Part shown: positions 32,136 through 34,603 of the stretch, piece after piece
Position numbering within the stretch: the stretch's first letter is position 1
Layout: each line of letters begins with the position of its first letter
From: CAZUSO01 sp964622775
Lineage (GTDB): Bacteria > Bacteroidota > Bacteroidia > Chitinophagales > Chitinophagaceae
Reading direction: 5' to 3'
Assembly: GCA_964622775.1 (NCBI GenBank)
Contig: CAZUSO010000029.1
Span: forward strand, 1 to 34,603
DNA: 34,603 nucleotides
Notes under the pieces: model-generated
Seen by the model: the letters and a program-made list of their open reading frames with translations, nothing else
Told to the model about the DNA's origin: nothing
Databases searched by the model: none
Position numbers and translations under genes: made by a program

Positions 32136-32792
32136 CTAAAACTTCCAGCCGGCGTACAGGCTAATGCCGGAACCACCCATATTGAGATCAAAGTTGATAA
32201 TTGTATATTTTTGTTGTTCAATCGGCAGACCGGGATTTTTAACCTGCGTTGTCTCAACGCCGATCTTCATAAGACTAAAAGGAGCGCTTAGGCCAAAATA
32301 AAGTTTTTTGTTATAGTGATAGGTAATACGCGGACTGAAAAAAAAGCGCGTGCCTATATCCAGCTGATGCCAGGGAAATTCCGTTGAAACATCCGACACA
32401 TAAGAATACCAGTTCACAAAGGGTATAGCGCCAACACCTAATGCCGGGACCCAGCGTGTTGGCCGGAGTTTCAGGAAATTCACGATAAATTCAAACCGCA
32501 ATGAGACACTCCGGCTTTTTCCCGGAAATTCGCAGTTAGAATTTATACCGTTCAGTCCGATCTCATAAAAATGGTATTTTTTATTCCTCCACTGGAACGA
32601 TGCGCCGGCGATAGTACTATAGCCAATGTAATCCAGGCTGAACTGGTCATGTATCAGTTGCCGGCCAATATGCAAGCGGACACTCCGGGAATAATCCAGC
32701 CAGGGATTTATACTTCGGGACTCCTCCTGTGCAACAGCGCTGATCGCATAAAATATTAGCCATGAACAGGAGAAATATTTCAGTACAGACAT
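32136..32792 (-). CDS. Predicted outer-membrane beta-barrel protein of unknown function
   Basis: 218 residues from the ATG at 32792 (MSVLKYFSCSWLIFYAISAVAQ, a signal peptide); an upstream TTG at 32816 is less likely. The mature part alternates polar and hydrophobic residues in segments suited to beta strands, for example FFSPRITYHYNKKLYFGLSAPF. It ends in an aromatic residue (GISLYAGWKF), the usual signature recognised by the outer-membrane assembly machinery. No domain is recognised. It stands alone. Gram-negative porin-like or surface-lipid roles are possible but unsupported. Confidence 0.75.
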   Translation of the reverse strand: MSVLKYFSCSWLIFYAISAVAQEESRSINPWLDYSRSVRLHIGRQLIHDQFSLDYIGYSTIAGASFQWRNKKYHFYEIGLNGINSNCEFPGKSRSVSLRFEFIVNFLKLRPTRWVPALGVGAIPFVNWYSYVSDVSTEFPWHQLDIGTRFFFSPRITYHYNKKLYFGLSAPFSLMKIGVETTQVKNPGLPIEQQKYTIINFDLNMGGSGISLYAGWKF

Positions 32793-32934
32793 ACGGGATT
32801 TTAGCAGATAACGCAAACGGTTGGGGGTTTCGTATGGGTGAATAATCTTTCCCCGATCTTTTTTCTTTTAGCTGTCGCGTACTCAACCGGCTCATGGCAC
32901 CGGGAAAATGACATCACAATAAGGAACAAGCAGT

Positions 32935-32953
32935 GTCATGCTTAAGCATCTGT
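32935..32953. repeat. Third copy of the GTCATGC...AAGCATCT repeat
   Basis: GTCATGCTTAAGCATCTG, related to the copies at 30829 and 30896. Nothing else is recognised in 32793-33087. Confidence 0.5.
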
Positions 32954-33087
32954 TTTTCTTGTTACCATGCTGCCTGCGGTGAGAAAAGTTAACCATATCG
33001 TTTCCCTGCAAAAATGACGAATACCGCCACACTTATTAAGCCTCAGGTAAAACAATATGATGCAAATCACCGAACCTGTTCCCATGT

Positions 33088-34221
33088 TTAATATGCAGAC
33101 TCTGTCATCAGGTTTCCAGCCACCGGCACTTTAAAGCCGATCAGCTTTTGAATACCTTTCAGATCTGCCATTTCCTCGGTATCGCAAAATGAAACCGCCG
33201 TCCCTCCCAGGCCTGCGCGCCCGGTTCTGCCAATACGATGTACATAGGTTTCCGCCACATTGGGCAGCTCGTAATTCACCACATGAGGCAACTCGTCGAT
33301 GTCGATACCGCGGGCGGCAATATCCGTAGCAACCAACACACGGATGCGGCTGTCTTTAAATTCAGCCAGAGCCTTTTGCCGCGCTGCCTGCGATTTATTA
33401 CCATGTATTGCTGCTGAATGCACGCCGCTTTTTGCGAGCTGCTTCACCAGTTTATCTGCGCCATGCTTTGTCCGGGTAAATACAAGCGAGCGCTTGATAT
33501 CGCCTTCTTTCAGCAAGGAGATCAACAGATTGGTCTTGCCCTTTTTCTCCACAAAATACACTGATTGTTTCACCGTTTCCGCGGTAGAAGACATGGGCGT
33601 TACGGCAATCTCTACCGGGCGTTGCTGCATGGTGCCGGCAAATGCTTTGATATCATTGGGCATGGTAGCCGAGAAAAAAAGCGTTTGTCTTTGCTTTGGC
33701 AATTTAGGCAGAATTTTTTTGACATCGGAAATGAAGCCCATATCAAGCATGCGATCTGCTTCATCCAGCACAAAAATTTCCACGTCTCTCAACGACAGGA
33801 TTCCCTGCCCCATCAGATCAAGCAAACGACCGGGCGTAGCGATCAGAATATCCACACCATTTCTGATGGTCGTTACCTGCCTGCCCTGCGGCACGCCTCC
33901 GAAAATAGCACAGCATTTCAGGCGGAGCTCTTTACCGTAGGTCTTAAAGCTTTCCTCTATCTGGATAGCCAGCTCACGCGTAGGCGTAAGAATAAGCGTT
34001 CGGATGCTGCGATTCAAGGGGGTTACCTCGCTGAGGCGTTGCAAAATCGGGATGGCAAAGGCGGCGGTTTTCCCGGTACCGGTCTGCGCACAGCCCAATA
34101 CGTCTTCCCCTTTCAAAATGTGCGGGATGGCACGTTGCTGTATGGCCGTAGGGGTGCTGTAACCTGCATCTGCAACAGCCTGCAAAATGGGTTTGATTAA
34201 TTTTAATTCCTGAAAACTCAT
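33088..34221 (-). CDS. rhlE: DEAD-box RNA helicase, RhlE type
   Basis: 377 residues from the ATG at 34221 (MSFQELKLIKPILQAVADAG). The DEAD-box motifs are in order: Q motif GYSTPTAIQQRAIP, motif I AQTGTGKT, Ia PTRELA, Ib TPGRLLDL, II DEAD, III SAT, IV-V VATDIAARGIDI and VI HRIGRTGRAG. It unwinds short RNA duplexes with ATP, in ribosome assembly or RNA decay. The frame stays open to 34302, but the preceding 27 codons are not typical of the family. The C-terminal tail is short, lacking the long basic extension of some RhlE proteins. Confidence 0.93.
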   Translation of the reverse strand: MSFQELKLIKPILQAVADAGYSTPTAIQQRAIPHILKGEDVLGCAQTGTGKTAAFAIPILQRLSEVTPLNRSIRTLILTPTRELAIQIEESFKTYGKELRLKCCAIFGGVPQGRQVTTIRNGVDILIATPGRLLDLMGQGILSLRDVEIFVLDEADRMLDMGFISDVKKILPKLPKQRQTLFFSATMPNDIKAFAGTMQQRPVEIAVTPMSSTAETVKQSVYFVEKKGKTNLLISLLKEGDIKRSLVFTRTKHGADKLVKQLAKSGVHSAAIHGNKSQAARQKALAEFKDSRIRVLVATDIAARGIDIDELPHVVNYELPNVAETYVHRIGRTGRAGLGGTAVSFCDTEEMADLKGIQKLIGFKVPVAGNLMTESAY

Positions 34222-34514
34222 GAATAAATACCGAAAACGTCGGTTAGCGTTAGATTGACTCAAGAAGCATGATAAGTCTTTTTTTGAAAAAAAGCGGATC
34301 AATCATTTTACAATATGCCTCTCTGAAAATATGCACGGCACAGATTAAGTTGTGCAGCGAAACAATCTTCAAATTGAAAATGTGGCAATCGGAAAAGCTA
34401 TAACTGAGCGGGGAAAAAATACTCCGGACTATATCAGATTAAGGCAAGAACAACAGCCTGTCCAGCGGCAAAGGTACGGGTAAAATATGGATTTTGTTGT
34501 TGCGGGCTGTAGAT

Positions 34515-34603
34515 GGTACATCCCAAATTTTCGCACCGGAGCAAGCTCCAGAATGTAAAAGGTATTGTCATTCCGGGTGAAGCGTATAAGCGGTCGTCAT
34601 TCC
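34515..34603. repeat. Start of another repeat of the GCATCTCAAATT family (G), cut by the window end
   Basis: ACATCCCAAATTTTCGCAC at 34516 matches the shared left end of repeats A-C. A short palindrome GGAGCAAGCTCC follows. The rest is outside the window. Between 34222 and 34514 I see no gene. Confidence 0.45.

Noticed and set aside
33299..34200. Plus-strand frames of about 210 codons opposite rhlE
   Set aside because: They are antisense shadows of a complete DEAD-box helicase.

Overview
The window looks like a piece of a Bacteroidota chromosome, most likely the Chitinophagaceae or a close relative. The evidence is a secreted protein with a type IX secretion (T9SS) sorting tail, recurrent TAnnTTTG -7 promoter boxes, weak ribosome binding sites, an mreBCD set of Bacteroidota type, a SurA-like double-PpiC isomerase and many short interspersed repeats between genes. 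I see no rRNA, tRNA, CRISPR array, prophage or intact insertion sequence. Most of the window is ordinary housekeeping sequence; the unusual material lies in the gaps and in a few genes.

Layout. 1-2867: the 3' part of a polytopic glycosyltransferase-like membrane protein, then a FAD oxidoreductase. 2868-4836: a T9SS cargo protein inserted between that oxidoreductase and icd, flanked by two diverged copies of the oxidoreductase/icd junction. 4837-8560: isocitrate dehydrogenase, an MFS transporter and a small secreted protein, all on the minus strand. 8763-11823: an MlaD-type MCE protein and a periplasmic PpiC chaperone. 11925-13869: an RluF-like pseudouridine synthase and an enoyl-CoA hydratase, both on the minus strand. 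13988-15961: an operon of lipoprotein, rsmE and a DUF4159 protein. 16311-19092: a coiled-coil membrane protein divergent from a PolB-like exonuclease/holA pair. 19599-22112: mreBCD on the minus strand. 22554-23914: a ferredoxin-NADP reductase and its [2Fe-2S] ferredoxin. 24389-27830: priA and a ketosynthase-like protein that has lost its catalytic residues. 27924-30755: uvrA, carrying a heptanucleotide repeat in its coding sequence. 31078-32093: a decayed islet with a RAYT transposase fragment, two REP-like palindromes and a frameshifted toxin-antitoxin pair. 32136-34221: a predicted outer-membrane protein and an RhlE-type RNA helicase.

How the genes work together. mreBCD makes the cell-elongation scaffold. 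The MCE protein, PpiC chaperone, T9SS cargo, lipoproteins and predicted beta-barrel belong to the cell envelope. holA, priA, uvrA and the exonuclease serve replication and repair. icd, enoyl-CoA hydratase and the ferredoxin/reductase pair are central and redox metabolism.

The most interesting non-genic signal is a family of intergenic repeats sharing ends related to GCATCTCAAATTGTCGC. At least three copies (12.8, 19.2 and 24.0 kb) keep two small hairpins a constant 16 nt apart, and each hairpin shows a compensatory base-pair change between copies. Other points worth checking are a 7-bp tandem repeat that could switch uvrA in and out of frame, the catalytically dead ketosynthase homologue, a single-base frameshift in a RelE/ParE toxin, and the segmental duplication around the T9SS gene. 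I found no clear new multi-gene defence or metabolic system.
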